Notes: generated by a model not told the origin, from the letters alone. A stretch of DNA of 64,000 nucleotides from Halalkalicoccus sp. CG83 (GCF_037081715.1 NZ_JAZDDH010000001.1:868001-932000), one strand, 5' to 3'; numbered from the stretch's first letter, positions 19,375 through 28,606 are shown. Numbers and translations are program-made.

Positions 19375-20142
19375 AATATCAGTAAATCGATCGACTGGCA
19401 CTTAGGTCTTTCATCACGAGGCGTCGGACCAGAAACCGGCGTAGGAGCGGCATACCGTCCGCCCGAGCGCACATTCCAGAACTGAATCATCGAAAAATAA
19501 CTCCGAGGATCGTACGACGTTCCGTGTCATCTGATGGCTTTCACGAATGAAATACATGATTTTCGAGGGACATGAGCGATATCTGGGTGATCGTGGGCGA
19601 CCGACGATCGGTCGCGGTTTCGAACGCTCGACGACGTCGAGTGCGCGTCGGTCACGGTCGAGGACGACCCGGATCGACGAGTAGCGCTTCTGCGTCAACT
19701 CCGTCGCGCTTGAGGTCGGCCGATGGCCACGCGTCGTCGTCCGCTTCACGTCCCGGCCGGCACGTGTCCTCCGAAACCGATCGGACCCGGACCCGGGTTC
19801 GCCGATGGATAGAGCTGTCGCTTGCTGGTGCAGGTCGTGACGAGATCCCGGCCAAATCGTATCAACCGATCGAACTGACGATCCTGTTATCCGTTATCGA
19901 TAATAATCCTGCCACATACTCCTACTCGTTACGATGTTTACTAGAGAGATACGATTAACCTCATGTGGCGTTTTACCCGACCAGAACGCTCTCAGCGGCC
20001 CGATGGTACCAAAACTATTTATCATTATCGTATCGACTACTATTTTCTAGGCGAATATAAACCATACTAATACTCTACTCGGGATAAATAAGATACCAGG
20101 GCGTATTTACACGTCGGTCGGGGGTGTTACGATAACGTCATC
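19375..20142. other. Long AT-rich intergenic region before the beta-helix gene
   Basis: About 770 bp with no intact gene. The first half contains a gene fragment (19591-19713). The second half, 19860-20115, is strikingly AT-rich for this genome, with an inverted repeat TTATCGATAATAA near 19893 and several TATA-like runs (CTATTTATCATTATC, GAATATAAACC, GTATTTAC). The last of these, near 20103, is about 35 nt before ATG 20143 and may be the promoter; the others could be additional promoters or regulator sites. Confidence 0.5.
19591..19713 (+). pseudogene. Gene fragment, C-terminal end only
   Basis: After a stop at 19588 one frame reads on to a TGA at 19711 with normal haloarchaeal codon use, ending TLDDVECASVTVEDDPDR and VALLRQLRRA. 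No start codon is present in this frame. An ATG at 19572 in another frame reads MSDIWVIVGDRRS and could be the original beginning if a frameshift occurred. Most likely a decayed gene; family not recognised. Confidence 0.3.
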
Positions 20143-21570
20143 ATGTCCGACCTAGACGATAGCGACGATCGCAACGACGCTCCCTCGACCAGCCGCCGGA
20201 ACTACCTCGGAACGCTCGCAGGACTGGCAGTGACGCCCGCGCTCAGCGCGGTAGGCAGCGCCCACTCCGAGAACGTGATCACCATCGTTGGGCGAGGAGA
20301 GACCGCCCACTACGAGTTCACCGCCAGCGGCGACGTCGAGAAGGTCGAGGAGAACGGCGGGACGATCAACTCCTACGATCAGATCAGCGGATCGACGGTG
20401 ACGGGCCGAACGACCCGCGAACCCGACTCGTACGCCTTCGACGGCGAGATCACCGACTTCGAGACCGACGCGCCCGTCGACGTGACGATCAACGGCCAGT
20501 CCGCGGATCCGGCCGGCGGCTCCGGTAGCTCCGAGGAGTCCGACGAGTCCGAGGAGACCGAAGAGGAAGAGGAGGACGAGACCGACGACGTCGACGCGTC
20601 GGGCTACTCGAACGTGGTCGACATCGTCGAGGCGGGCGCCGACAACGACGGCAACGCGTCCATCCACTCGGTTCTCAACAGCGTCGCCGGCGAGGACACC
20701 CTCGTCAAGTTCCCCCCGGGTACGTACAAGATGAGCGGGACGCTGCGAGTGACGGGGCTCGAGAAGTTCGGGATGGTCGGTACCGACGCGACGATCGACG
20801 TCAGTCCGACGAACGGCTACGTCTGTAAGCTGGGAACCTACAAGAGTCCGATCGGTGATCTGGAGGTCAAGGGGCTCACCGCCGACATCAGCGCGGGCGG
20901 TGCGGGCGGACGCGTCTTCGAGTGTCACGCGAACGATAGCCTCGAGATCAGCGACGTCACGATCGAGGGCGAACACGACACCGCCGGCAAGGGCCCGATG
21001 CTGGTGGGCGTCCACTCGAGCGGCGGCAGCGGTACCGTCTCGAACGTCAGCATGCCCGATGGCGGCGCGGACGTCAGCGGCGGGCGCGGTGGCACCGGCC
21101 TGCTCGTCAGCAACTACCACACCGGCAGCGTCACGATTCGAGACTGTCACATCGGTCCGTTCCCCGACAACGGTATCTACTGTTCGAACAGTTCGGGCGA
21201 CGTCCACGTCGAGGGCGGATTCGTCGAGAACACCAACGTCGCGGGCGTTCGCCTCGACGGTGACGACTGCTCGCTGACGGGCACGGAGTTCGTCTACGAT
21301 ACGAACATCTCTGGCTTCGGCGGCCAGCGTCCGGTTCGCTGTGACGGTGGCGACATCGAGATCGACGACATCCACGTCGACATGTCGATCAACCAGACCG
21401 AAGCCATCCGCGTGATGTCCGGCGCTCAGTCGGTCAGCATCGAGGACTGTTCGATGGATCTGCACGGCGACGTACGCGACGGTATCTCCGTCGTCTCGGG
21501 CGCCGGTCCAGTCACGACGAACGACAACGACATCAACGGCGAGGCTCGTTACGACGTCTTCGAGTACTGA
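20143..21570 (+). CDS. Tat-exported right-handed beta-helix protein
   Basis: 475 residues. The N-terminus has a twin-arginine signal (SRRNYLGTLAGLAV, Arg18-Arg19), with no lipobox, so a secreted protein. Residues 45-120 form a small beta-rich domain (ITIVGRGETAHYEFTASG), residues 126-151 are a Ser/Glu/Asp-only linker, and the rest is a parallel beta-helix with a pectate-lyase-like beginning (VVDIVEAGADNDGNASIHSV, FPPGTYKMSG) and repeated short strands. No catalytic residues typical of pectate lyase are recognisable. It may bind or cut a surface or extracellular polysaccharide. Confidence 0.82.
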   Translation: MSDLDDSDDRNDAPSTSRRNYLGTLAGLAVTPALSAVGSAHSENVITIVGRGETAHYEFTASGDVEKVEENGGTINSYDQISGSTVTGRTTREPDSYAFDGEITDFETDAPVDVTINGQSADPAGGSGSSEESDESEETEEEEEDETDDVDASGYSNVVDIVEAGADNDGNASIHSVLNSVAGEDTLVKFPPGTYKMSGTLRVTGLEKFGMVGTDATIDVSPTNGYVCKLGTYKSPIGDLEVKGLTADISAGGAGGRVFECHANDSLEISDVTIEGEHDTAGKGPMLVGVHSSGGSGTVSNVSMPDGGADVSGGRGGTGLLVSNYHTGSVTIRDCHIGPFPDNGIYCSNSSGDVHVEGGFVENTNVAGVRLDGDDCSLTGTEFVYDTNISGFGGQRPVRCDGGDIEIDDIHVDMSINQTEAIRVMSGAQSVSIEDCSMDLHGDVRDGISVVSGAGPVTTNDNDINGEARYDVFEY

Positions 21571-21735
21571 ACGACCACGGCGGTTCGATCTCCCTTCCGA
21601 GAACCGTGATTTGATCGACCACGCGTCGATCGAGTTCCGGGGCGACCGCTCCATCGCGCCGCCCCGTTCGAAGAGCGCTCCAGCGGTCGTCCGTTCGGTC
21701 GGCTCCTCTCGATTCGAGTTCCGACGCCGATCGGC

Positions 21736-21906
21736 TCAGTGTTCGGGCGGCTCCTCGCGTTCCTCGAGCACCCACTCGAGCTCCTCGATCGCGCGCAACA
21801 ACACTGCCTCCTGTTCGTCCTCGAGCGGCGACGACGGCGGGTCCTGCTCGTCGTACGTCGACTCGAGCTCCTCGACTCGGTTCCGGATCTCCTCCCGTGA
21901 GCGCAT
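21736..21906 (-). CDS. Small acidic coiled-coil protein
   Basis: 56 residues starting MRSREEIRNRVEELES and ending in Glu/Pro-rich residues; about half the residues are Glu, Asp or Arg in heptad-like spacing, so a short coiled coil is likely. Codon use is normal and the ATG at 21906 is the natural start. Such proteins are common in halophile genomes with no known role. Confidence 0.55.
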   Translation of the reverse strand: MRSREEIRNRVEELESTYDEQDPPSSPLEDEQEAVLLRAIEELEWVLEEREEPPEH

Positions 21907-21943
21907 ACGGCGGGCTTCCACGACCGAACACAAAACACCTCTG

Positions 21944-22153
21944 TTACGGCTCGTACCGGTGCCACAGCCACCCTACCCCCGAGACGACCACGACCACGCC
22001 CGCGAGCGCGTACCAGTAGTCCCGGTGTGCCATCGCCGAAGCGAGATACAGCGCCATGAGCCCGAGGCCGAACGTGAGCGATATCCAGTGGGCGCGGTAG
22101 AACTCGAACACCGTCCGAACGAACATTCGCGAGGGTTCACCCTCGAACGACAT
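21944..22153 (-). CDS. Small two-helix membrane protein
   Basis: 69 residues: MSFEGEPSRMFVRTVFEFYR then two hydrophobic segments (about 21-38 and 46-63) and the ending WLWHRYEP. The ATG at 22153 is chosen because the frame upstream is low quality. It is divergent from the gene at 22283, sharing a 130-bp promoter gap. Function unknown. Confidence 0.6.
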   Translation of the reverse strand: MSFEGEPSRMFVRTVFEFYRAHWISLTFGLGLMALYLASAMAHRDYWYALAGVVVVVSGVGWLWHRYEP

Positions 22154-22282
22154 ATAGCCTGCGAGCGAGCCATCGCGTCCCGCCGTACGGAGCACAACGT
22201 CCCGTTCGTCCCGGTTCGCAGTCGGCGGGTTTCGACGACCGCGAACCGTACGATTGAGGGCGCTCGGGGCCCAACCGTCGCC

Positions 22283-22522
22283 ATGGTCGAGCTCTCGAAC
22301 AAGGCGGCGTTCGTCCTCGTGCTCGTGTCGGGAATCGTCGTCCCCGGGGTGCTGAACTACGTCGCGTCGGTGATCCTCGGCCAGCCGCTTCTCGGACGCG
22401 CCGTCTGGGTGCTCGGCTACACGGGAATGGTTCTGGTGGTCTGGTACGTCTGGCTCCGCCCGCTCGACTTCACGGGTCCCGAGCGCGGTCCCGAGGAGGC
22501 GGAACGGAAGGTTAAAGACTGA
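22283..22522 (+). CDS. Small two-helix membrane protein
   Basis: 79 residues with two hydrophobic segments (about 8-30 and 42-60), a conserved-looking VLNYVASVILG between them, and a charged tail ending in GPEEAERKVKD. It lies 23 nt before the next small membrane gene, so they may share a transcript. No function recognised. Confidence 0.65.
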   Translation: MVELSNKAAFVLVLVSGIVVPGVLNYVASVILGQPLLGRAVWVLGYTGMVLVVWYVWLRPLDFTGPERGPEEAERKVKD

Positions 22523-22545
22523 ATCGACTCGATAGCCGACCACAG

Positions 22546-22803
22546 ATGCTTGAGTTCGTCCCGCTCGACCTCCTGGACGATATCATCCAGAGCTACAACC
22601 TCGGGCAGGTTCTGGTTCTGGCGCTCGTAGCCTCGGTGCTCGGCTCGCTCGCGCTCTCGAAGAAGCTCCTCTCGATGAACGTGATCCTCTTCGGCTTCCT
22701 GTTCATGCTCGCTCCGAGCAACCTCGCACCGCTCCCCTACAAGCTGCTCGGGGTCGCGCTGGTCGTCATCGGCCCGGTCCTCTACACGACCGCACGAAGC
22801 TGA
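22546..22803 (+). CDS. Small membrane protein of unknown function
   Basis: 85 residues, with three hydrophobic stretches after an amphipathic start (MLEFVPLDLLDDIIQSYNLG). The pattern SKKLLSMNVILFGFLFMLAP is conserved in halophile membrane proteins as far as I remember, without a function. It ends 14 nt from the convergent siroheme decarboxylase gene. Confidence 0.68.
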   Translation: MLEFVPLDLLDDIIQSYNLGQVLVLALVASVLGSLALSKKLLSMNVILFGFLFMLAPSNLAPLPYKLLGVALVVIGPVLYTTARS

Positions 22804-22816
22804 GTCTCGGACGCCC

Positions 22817-23908
22817 TCACTCGGAGAGGAGTTCGCCGTATCGCGCTCCGGTCTGTTTCAACGTCTCCGTCGAGTAGAGCCGCTCGTGCTCGTAGGGGAG
22901 ATGCTCGGCGGCGAGTTCGTCGATCTTCTCGTCGACGGCCTTCGGATCGCGCCCGTGGATCATCGTGAAGAGGTTGTACGGCCAGTCGAGTTCGGGTCGG
23001 CGCGGTCGGTGATAGCAGAGCGTGACGTACGGCAGCGCCCCGGCCGCCCCTCCCCGCTCGTCGAGGTCGTCGTCCGGGACGTCCCAGACGACCATGCAGT
23101 TGGCGTCGAACCCGGTGACGACGTGGTTTACCACACAGCCGATGCGCTTGATGCAGCCCTCGGCGAGCAGCCGGTCGACGGCGGCGAGGACGTCGTCGGT
23201 CTCCGCGCCGAGCGAGCGGGCGACGTCGCGGTACGGCGTCGCCGAGAGCGGGAGCCCCTCCTGGATCTCGAGGAGCACCCGCGCCTCGAGTCCCGAGAGG
23301 TCGCCCGTGGCTTCCTCGCTGATGCGGGTAGCCGACACCCGTTCGGCGTCCGCGGACGCGCCGGTCCCGTCCACGGCGCTCGCGCGGGCGAGTCGTCCCT
23401 CCGTGTCGGTCTCGCGGGCGAAGCGGTCGGCGTTCACGACCGGGAACTCGAGGTCGATGTAGAAGTCGGTGAGCATCGGCAACACGAGGACCGGGTGGCC
23501 GGTTCGCTCCTCGATCTCCTCGAGGATACGGTCGCGGGTCTCCCGCGAGCCCGCGGTGACGACGAACCACATGTTCCACTCGTGATCGCGCCGGTAGTTG
23601 TGGTTGACCTGCCGATACTCGTTCACGACGCTCGCGATCTCCTCGAAGCGTTCCTCGGGGGCACGGACGGCCGCGAGCGTCGAACTGCCGATCACGGGCG
23701 GGTTCAACACCGCGCCGAAGCGCCGGACGACCCCTCGATCACGGAGGCGTTTGACGCGCGCGAGTGCCTCCTCCTCCCCGATCCCGAGGGCCTCGCCCAC
23801 GGCGCGAAACGGTCGTCGCTCGACCGGGAAGCCGCTCTGGTAGCCGTCGACGAGCGCGGCGTCGACGTCGTCGAGGCCGACCCGCCAGCCGGCGTCGGGC
23901 GTACTCAT
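22817..23908 (-). CDS. ahbAB: Fused siroheme decarboxylase (AhbA-AhbB)
   Basis: 363 residues consisting of two tandem Lrp/AsnC-like units. The first (about residues 10-150) contains FGAVLNPPVIG and NHNYRRDHEWNMWFVV; the second (about 200-363) contains RIGCVVNHVVTGFDANCMVV and LCYHRPRRPELDWPYNLF. The Tyr/His-rich motifs N.NYRR and CYHR..R..L are those of AhbA and AhbB, which decarboxylate siroheme to didecarboxysiroheme in the alternative haem pathway. A single-chain fusion joined by a roughly 45-residue charged linker replaces the usual two genes. Start at ATG 23908; an upstream start adds 33 unlikely residues. Confidence 0.85.
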   Translation of the reverse strand: MSTPDAGWRVGLDDVDAALVDGYQSGFPVERRPFRAVGEALGIGEEEALARVKRLRDRGVVRRFGAVLNPPVIGSSTLAAVRAPEERFEEIASVVNEYRQVNHNYRRDHEWNMWFVVTAGSRETRDRILEEIEERTGHPVLVLPMLTDFYIDLEFPVVNADRFARETDTEGRLARASAVDGTGASADAERVSATRISEEATGDLSGLEARVLLEIQEGLPLSATPYRDVARSLGAETDDVLAAVDRLLAEGCIKRIGCVVNHVVTGFDANCMVVWDVPDDDLDERGGAAGALPYVTLCYHRPRRPELDWPYNLFTMIHGRDPKAVDEKIDELAAEHLPYEHERLYSTETLKQTGARYGELLSE

Positions 23909-24039
23909 TTCCCCCGGATAGGCGCCGCGTCCATTACAGCGTACCGGTTCGGGATACCGATGAGGACCGCCGGCCCGATCCTCCTGTGGATCGTTACCGA
24001 GTACCAAATATTCATGACGGACCGCGTCGTAAGGGAGGT

Positions 24040-24294
24040 ATGGCTACGGGTGTACAGCTACGGCAACCGGCGGTGACCGAGGGATTAGTGTTCGAGCAGA
24101 CGGCGCCCTCGATCGATCGATACGTCGTCACCGGCGTGGGCGAGCGCTACGTCTCGTTCAGGCGCGTGGGTTCGAGGCCGTTCGAGACGCGGGCCGGACG
24201 GCTGGCGGAGCCGATCCACATCGAGTCCCGCGAGGACGTCGAACGGCTGCTCTCGACGGGCGAGATCCGGGCAATCGACGGGACGGCGAACTGA
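24040..24294 (+). CDS. Small conserved protein of unknown function
   Basis: 84 residues, soluble, with a beta-rich middle (IDRYVVTGVGERYVSFRRVG) and a helical end (SREDVERLLSTGEIRAI). GGGAGG sits immediately before ATG 24040. It resembles small haloarchaeal proteins that contain a short strand-helix fold; no function is known. It stands divergent from the siroheme decarboxylase gene. Confidence 0.6.
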   Translation: MATGVQLRQPAVTEGLVFEQTAPSIDRYVVTGVGERYVSFRRVGSRPFETRAGRLAEPIHIESREDVERLLSTGEIRAIDGTAN

Positions 24295-24454
24295 CGGCTC
24301 CGGTTCTCGCGGCGGCTTTCGATCGGATGGGTTCGACCGAGCGGATCGAAGACGAGACGCGGAAACGCGGGCGGGATCGGGTGGAGAGGCCGGTCGAAGA
24401 CCTCGATACCCGTAGAGCGGGACGTTTTTGCGACGGCGCTCCCAAACGGTACGT

Positions 24455-25513
24455 ATGGCCCAAGCGACCGAGGCGTACGGCGAGTGGCCGCTCAAACGGC
24501 TGATGAGCGAGGTGGTCGGATCGGGTCCGAAGTCCGCCGACGACATGGACTACGATCAGGCGGAGGAGGCGTTCCGACGCATCCTCGACCTGGAGCCCGA
24601 CCCCACGACGCTGGGGGCGTTCTGGCTCGCGAACCGCTGGAAGCGAAACGAGCCCGAGGAGCTCGCGGCGTTCACCGACGTGATGCGCGAGTCGGTCCGC
24701 GTCGCCGAGCCCGACTGCGACCCCGTCGACTGCGGGGCGAACTACGACGGCAAGCACACCTCCGCGCTGCTGGGCGTGGGCGCGGGCGTCGTCGCGGCCG
24801 CCGCGGGTACCCCGGTCGTGACCCACTCGGGGGATCACGTCCCGACCCAGAAGGCGACCGCCTACAAGCACGTCCTCGACGAACTCGACGTCAGGACCGA
24901 CCTCGAGTCCGAGGAGAGCGCGGAGATGGTCGACGAGTGTGGCTTCGGCTTCTACTACCAGCCCAACTTCAACCCGCGCGTCCACGAACTCCACAGCCAC
25001 CGCGACCGGATGGGCGTACGGACGTTCGTTAACACGATCGAGACGCTCGCGAACCCCGCGAACGCCGACGTCCACCTGGGCAGCTTCTATCACCTGCCGT
25101 TCGCGAAGAAGGTCGTCGACACGTTCGAGCGAAGCGAGCAGTCGCTCGGACGCGTGCTCATGTTCCAGGGGATGGAGGGCTACGACGACGTCCGGCCCGG
25201 GCTGACGAAGGTCGCCGAGTGGGACGACGGCGACTTTTCCGACTTCGAGGTCCAGACCGGCGAGTACGGAATGGACTTCGAGAGCGAGGACCTGGAGGTC
25301 GAGGACGTCGAGGCCGACTCCGCACGGATCACCCGCGAGGTGCTCTCGGGCGAGCGCGACGATCGGTTCGCCGACGCGATCGCGCTCAACGCCGCGCTTC
25401 GGATCTACGCCCGCGAGGATGCAGACTCGATCGACGCCGGCCTCGAGCGCGCCCGCGAGGTGCTCGAGAGCGGCGAGGCCGAGGCCGTCCTCGAGGACCT
25501 GCAGGCGTTCTGA
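24455..25513 (+). CDS. Anthranilate-phosphoribosyltransferase-like protein (TrpD2/YbiB type)
   Basis: 352 residues, glycosyltransferase family 3 fold. Helical N-terminus (WPLKRLMSEVVG), then DYDQAEEAFRRILD and the nucleotide-binding region GANYDGKHTSALLGVGAGVV and VVTHSGDHVPTQK. The Gly-rich GTGGD loop of true TrpD is replaced by GANYDGKHT, which is closer to the TrpD2/YbiB group, proteins that bind nucleic acid and have no proven transferase reaction. No tryptophan genes are nearby. I therefore would not call it the tryptophan enzyme. Confidence 0.75.
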   Translation: MAQATEAYGEWPLKRLMSEVVGSGPKSADDMDYDQAEEAFRRILDLEPDPTTLGAFWLANRWKRNEPEELAAFTDVMRESVRVAEPDCDPVDCGANYDGKHTSALLGVGAGVVAAAAGTPVVTHSGDHVPTQKATAYKHVLDELDVRTDLESEESAEMVDECGFGFYYQPNFNPRVHELHSHRDRMGVRTFVNTIETLANPANADVHLGSFYHLPFAKKVVDTFERSEQSLGRVLMFQGMEGYDDVRPGLTKVAEWDDGDFSDFEVQTGEYGMDFESEDLEVEDVEADSARITREVLSGERDDRFADAIALNAALRIYAREDADSIDAGLERAREVLESGEAEAVLEDLQAF

Positions 25514-25582
25514 ACGGCGCCTCGACCCGTCGATCGGCGCAGGCACAACCTTCTTGTTCGTCTCGGGTCTGGATCGGGCGGG

Positions 25583-26647
25583 ATGCAACTGGGACTCGAG
25601 TCGGAGTACTGGGTGGTCGACGGCGAGGGACGGCTGACCGACGGCCGGCCGCTGCTCGACGCCCACGAGCGCGTCGAGGGGGAGTTCGTCGCCCCGATGA
25701 TCGAGGTCGTCACACCGCCCGCCTCCGGCGTGGAGGCGCTCGAACGGGAGTTCATCGAGGCACTGCGGGCGGTGCTCGACGCCGCCGAACGCGAGGGAGT
25801 ACACGTCGTTCCGCTCGGAACGCCGCTCACGGCCGACGCGATGCCCGCCGTCACCGATCGGGGGCGTTTTCTCGAGCGCCTCTACGGGCCGGGGATCGAC
25901 GCCGCGAAGCACTGTGCCGGCACGCACGTTCACTTCGAGAAGCGAAACGTCGTCGAGCAGGTGAACCTGCTGACCGCGCTCGATCCCGCGCTGGCGCTCG
26001 TCTCCTCCTCGCCGTACTACGAGGGCGAACGCCTCGCGTACTGCTCGCGGGCGTACGCCTACCGCCGACGAACCGGGGCGGCGTTCTCGCGCTATCGCGA
26101 CCTCTGGGAGTACATGGAGTCGCTCGGCGAGTGGAACGCCCGCCTCGACGGCGCCTACGCGGAGCTCCGGACGCTCGCACACGAGCGCGGGATCGACGAC
26201 GCGACGTTCGAGCGATACGTCAGAGCGGAGAACGCCGTGTTGACGCCGGTCCGGCTCCGCTTCGGCTCGCCGACCGTCGAGTGGCGGACGCCGGACACGG
26301 CGCTTCCGAGCCAGGTCTTCCGGCTGGTCGAGGAGGTCGAACGGCTCGTCCGCCGCACCGAGGAGCTTCCCCTCGGGATCGGGGACGAGCCGGGCGTCGG
26401 CGACGACGCGATCACGATCCCGCCGTTCGCGGCGCTCGAGAAGCTCACCCGGCAGGCGGTCTTCGACGGGCCCGCCGACGACGTCACTGCGTACCTGCGA
26501 TCGATGGGACTCGAGCCCAGCGCCTACGAGCCGATCGCGGTGGAACTCTCCGGCCCCGACCGGCTCGATGAGTCGGAGGCGAGCGGGCTACGACTGCGCT
26601 ATGCCGATCGGCTCCGCCGGGACGTCGCGGAACTCTCTGGGCGTTAG
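25583..26647 (+). CDS. gshA: Glutamate--cysteine ligase
   Basis: 354 residues, GCS2 (YbdK-like) family. N-terminal LGLESEYWVVDGEG holds the substrate/metal-binding Glu residues; CAGTHVHFEKRNVVEQVN, RRTGAAFSRYRD and FGSPTVEWRTPDTALPS are the other signatures. It joins glutamate and cysteine using ATP. Halophilic archaea are known to accumulate gamma-glutamylcysteine instead of glutathione, which fits this role. The stop overlaps the convergent aspartoacylase-like gene by 4 nt. Confidence 0.85.
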   Translation: MQLGLESEYWVVDGEGRLTDGRPLLDAHERVEGEFVAPMIEVVTPPASGVEALEREFIEALRAVLDAAEREGVHVVPLGTPLTADAMPAVTDRGRFLERLYGPGIDAAKHCAGTHVHFEKRNVVEQVNLLTALDPALALVSSSPYYEGERLAYCSRAYAYRRRTGAAFSRYRDLWEYMESLGEWNARLDGAYAELRTLAHERGIDDATFERYVRAENAVLTPVRLRFGSPTVEWRTPDTALPSQVFRLVEEVERLVRRTEELPLGIGDEPGVGDDAITIPPFAALEKLTRQAVFDGPADDVTAYLRSMGLEPSAYEPIAVELSGPDRLDESEASGLRLRYADRLRRDVAELSGR

Positions 26648-27615
26648 TCGAGCACGAGCGCGACGTTTGCGAGCTTCTCGCCGCCGGTGACCGTCGCCTC
26701 CTTGGTGAGCGCGTACAGGATCCCGTCGCGGTCCGCGACCGGTTCCTGGAGCACCTCGTATGTCGTCGGGTCGTAGAGCGTTCCGAGCGGCGTGCCGGCG
26801 GTGATCCGGTCGCCGAGGCCGAGATCGGAGTTCGCCCGGAACAGCCCCGAGGCGACCGCCGTCACCCGGCCGAGATGGTTACGGGCGAGGATCGCCTCGC
26901 CGTTCTCCTCGGGCTCGCCATCGAGCATCCCCAGCGCCCGGAGGACGTTGAACAGCCCCTTGACGCCGGTCTCGACCGCGTCGTTCACGATCTGCTTGTT
27001 GTACGCGAGCTCCGGCGTGATCGCGGGGATCCCCTCGCCGGTGGCCGCCACGCGGAGCTTGCCGTCGAAGTTGCGCTCCGCCCACATCTCGTCGGCGTCC
27101 TCCTCGGCCTGTTCCGCCAGTAAGAGATCGGTGCCGAACGCCTCGGCGAGCCGTCGGGAGTCGTCGTCGTCCTCACGGAAGACGACGTGGGTGAGCATCT
27201 CCGGGCTGCCGGTGTGGAGGTCGACGATGGCATCGGCCGAACTCGCGTGTTCCCAGAGGGTAGCGGCCATCCGCTCGTGGAGCGTCCCGTCGACGTCGCC
27301 CGGCCAAGCTCGGTTCATGTTCGGATTGACGCTGTCGAGCTGCTCGGGTGTGGTGTAGGAGACGCGATCGAACGTCAGCGGGTCCGCGACGGGAACGGCG
27401 AGGACGGTCCCCGCCAGCGCGTCGAGGTCGACTCGTTCGTGGAACCGTCTGAGGGTGGCGGTTCCGTTCACTTCCCGGCCGTGCTGGGCGGCCTGAACGT
27501 AGAGGGTGGGGCCATCGCGTGCGCCCTCGTATCGGTGTAGCGTCGTCTCGACCGTGAGGCCCGAGGGCAGCCGCGCGAGGGTAAGCCGTTCGGCGGAGTG
27601 GGTACCGCGTACCAT
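26644..27615 (-). CDS. Succinylglutamate desuccinylase/aspartoacylase family protein
   Basis: 323 residues, M14-like metallopeptidase fold. Zinc-binding motifs are visible as QHGREVNG (His and Glu) and DLHTGS (His); PNMNRAWPGD carries the usual substrate-binding Asn-Arg. The C-terminal third is a small beta barrel (GLFRANSDLGLGD). The family removes acyl groups from amino acids, but members in halophiles have unknown substrates. No arginine-catabolism genes flank it. Confidence 0.82.
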   Translation of the reverse strand: MVRGTHSAERLTLARLPSGLTVETTLHRYEGARDGPTLYVQAAQHGREVNGTATLRRFHERVDLDALAGTVLAVPVADPLTFDRVSYTTPEQLDSVNPNMNRAWPGDVDGTLHERMAATLWEHASSADAIVDLHTGSPEMLTHVVFREDDDDSRRLAEAFGTDLLLAEQAEEDADEMWAERNFDGKLRVAATGEGIPAITPELAYNKQIVNDAVETGVKGLFNVLRALGMLDGEPEENGEAILARNHLGRVTAVASGLFRANSDLGLGDRITAGTPLGTLYDPTTYEVLQEPVADRDGILYALTKEATVTGGEKLANVALVLD

Positions 27616-27697
27616 ACCTTCCCTCCGAGGGCGATCCCCATTAATCCGGGCAGGATTTTTGTGGATAGCACGCGAATAATACGGCGGGGTGATGTCG

Positions 27698-27952
27698 ATG
27701 ACCGGTCAGGCTCGTCACCGGTACGATCCGGAGTGGAGTTCCGCAGAAACGCTGGCTGAGGCCCTCACCTTTGCGACACGGTACGACCTCGCGCTGTGGG
27801 CGATCCCGACGGCGTTCCTCCTCGCGCTCATGGTCGGTAGCGTCCTGGGGATCTCCACGCACGCCGCGCTCGTCGGGGCTGCCCTCCTTGGTCTGCTCGT
27901 GCTCGTCGACGTCATCGCGCTGAACCCGCCGGTCGAGCCGTCGGCCGAGTGA
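27698..27952 (+). CDS. Small two-helix membrane protein
   Basis: 84 residues from ATG 27698 (GTG 27689 and ATG 27692 are alternatives in the same frame). Two hydrophobic segments (about 32-50 and 55-73) separated by a short Gly/His loop, with an acidic C-terminus. AT-rich GAATAATA at 27674-27681 is a possible TATA box. Function unknown. Confidence 0.55.
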   Translation: MTGQARHRYDPEWSSAETLAEALTFATRYDLALWAIPTAFLLALMVGSVLGISTHAALVGAALLGLLVLVDVIALNPPVEPSAE

Positions 27953-28026
27953 GCGGCGCTCGGCGAACGAGCCGTACCGCGTTCGTGACCACCAGCGTTT
28001 TACCCGCCTGTGTCGACGGACCAGCT

Positions 28027-28569
28027 ATGGCCACGACCGCGACGCTGCACACATCGGTGGGTGATATCGAGATCGAACTCTACGACGAGCGTGCGCCCCG
28101 CACGGTAGAGAACTTCCTCAATCTGGCCGAACACGACCCGGCCGCCGACGCCGACCCCGCTCCCGACACCACCACGTGGGAGGACCCCGAGACCGGCGAG
28201 ACGCGGGGCGACGGGCTCTTCAACGGCGTCGTCTTCCACCGGATCATCGAGGAGTTCATGATCCAGACCGGCGACCCGACCGGCACCGGCCGGGGCGGCC
28301 CGGGCTACCAGTTCGACGACGAGTTCCACGACGAACTGCGCCACGACTCGGCGGGAACCGTCTCGATGGCCAACAGCGGTCCGGACACCAACGGCTCGCA
28401 GTTCTTCATCACGCTCGCGCCCCAGCCCCATCTGGACGACCGCCACGCCGTCTTCGGGCAGGTGATCGACGGGATGGACGTCGTCGAGCGGATCGGCGAG
28501 GTCGAGACCGACGCCCAGGATCAGCCGATCGAACCCGTCGAGATCGAGTCCGTGACGGTGGACCGATAA
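28027..28569 (+). CDS. Peptidyl-prolyl cis-trans isomerase, cyclophilin type
   Basis: 180 residues, one cyclophilin domain: GDIEIELYDERAPRTVENF at the start, FHRIIEEFMIQTGD, SMANSGPDTNGSQFFIT and HLDDRHAVFGQV, all core active-site blocks. It carries a roughly 25-residue acidic insertion after EHDP, common in halophiles. It catalyses proline isomerisation during folding; there is no signal peptide, so it is cytoplasmic. Confidence 0.94.
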   Translation: MATTATLHTSVGDIEIELYDERAPRTVENFLNLAEHDPAADADPAPDTTTWEDPETGETRGDGLFNGVVFHRIIEEFMIQTGDPTGTGRGGPGYQFDDEFHDELRHDSAGTVSMANSGPDTNGSQFFITLAPQPHLDDRHAVFGQVIDGMDVVERIGEVETDAQDQPIEPVEIESVTVDR

Positions 28570-28606
28570 CCGACAGTCGAAAGTCCGCGCGCCCCTTCTC
28601 GCAGGT

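Noticed and set aside
19572-19958. Plus-strand open frame of 128 codons
   Set aside because: After about 12 plausible residues it turns into Arg/Ser-rich sequence; a better coding frame overlaps it, so I list only a gene fragment.
24158-26182. Minus-strand open frame of 674 codons
   Set aside because: Antisense to the TrpD-like and gshA genes; a GC-driven shadow.
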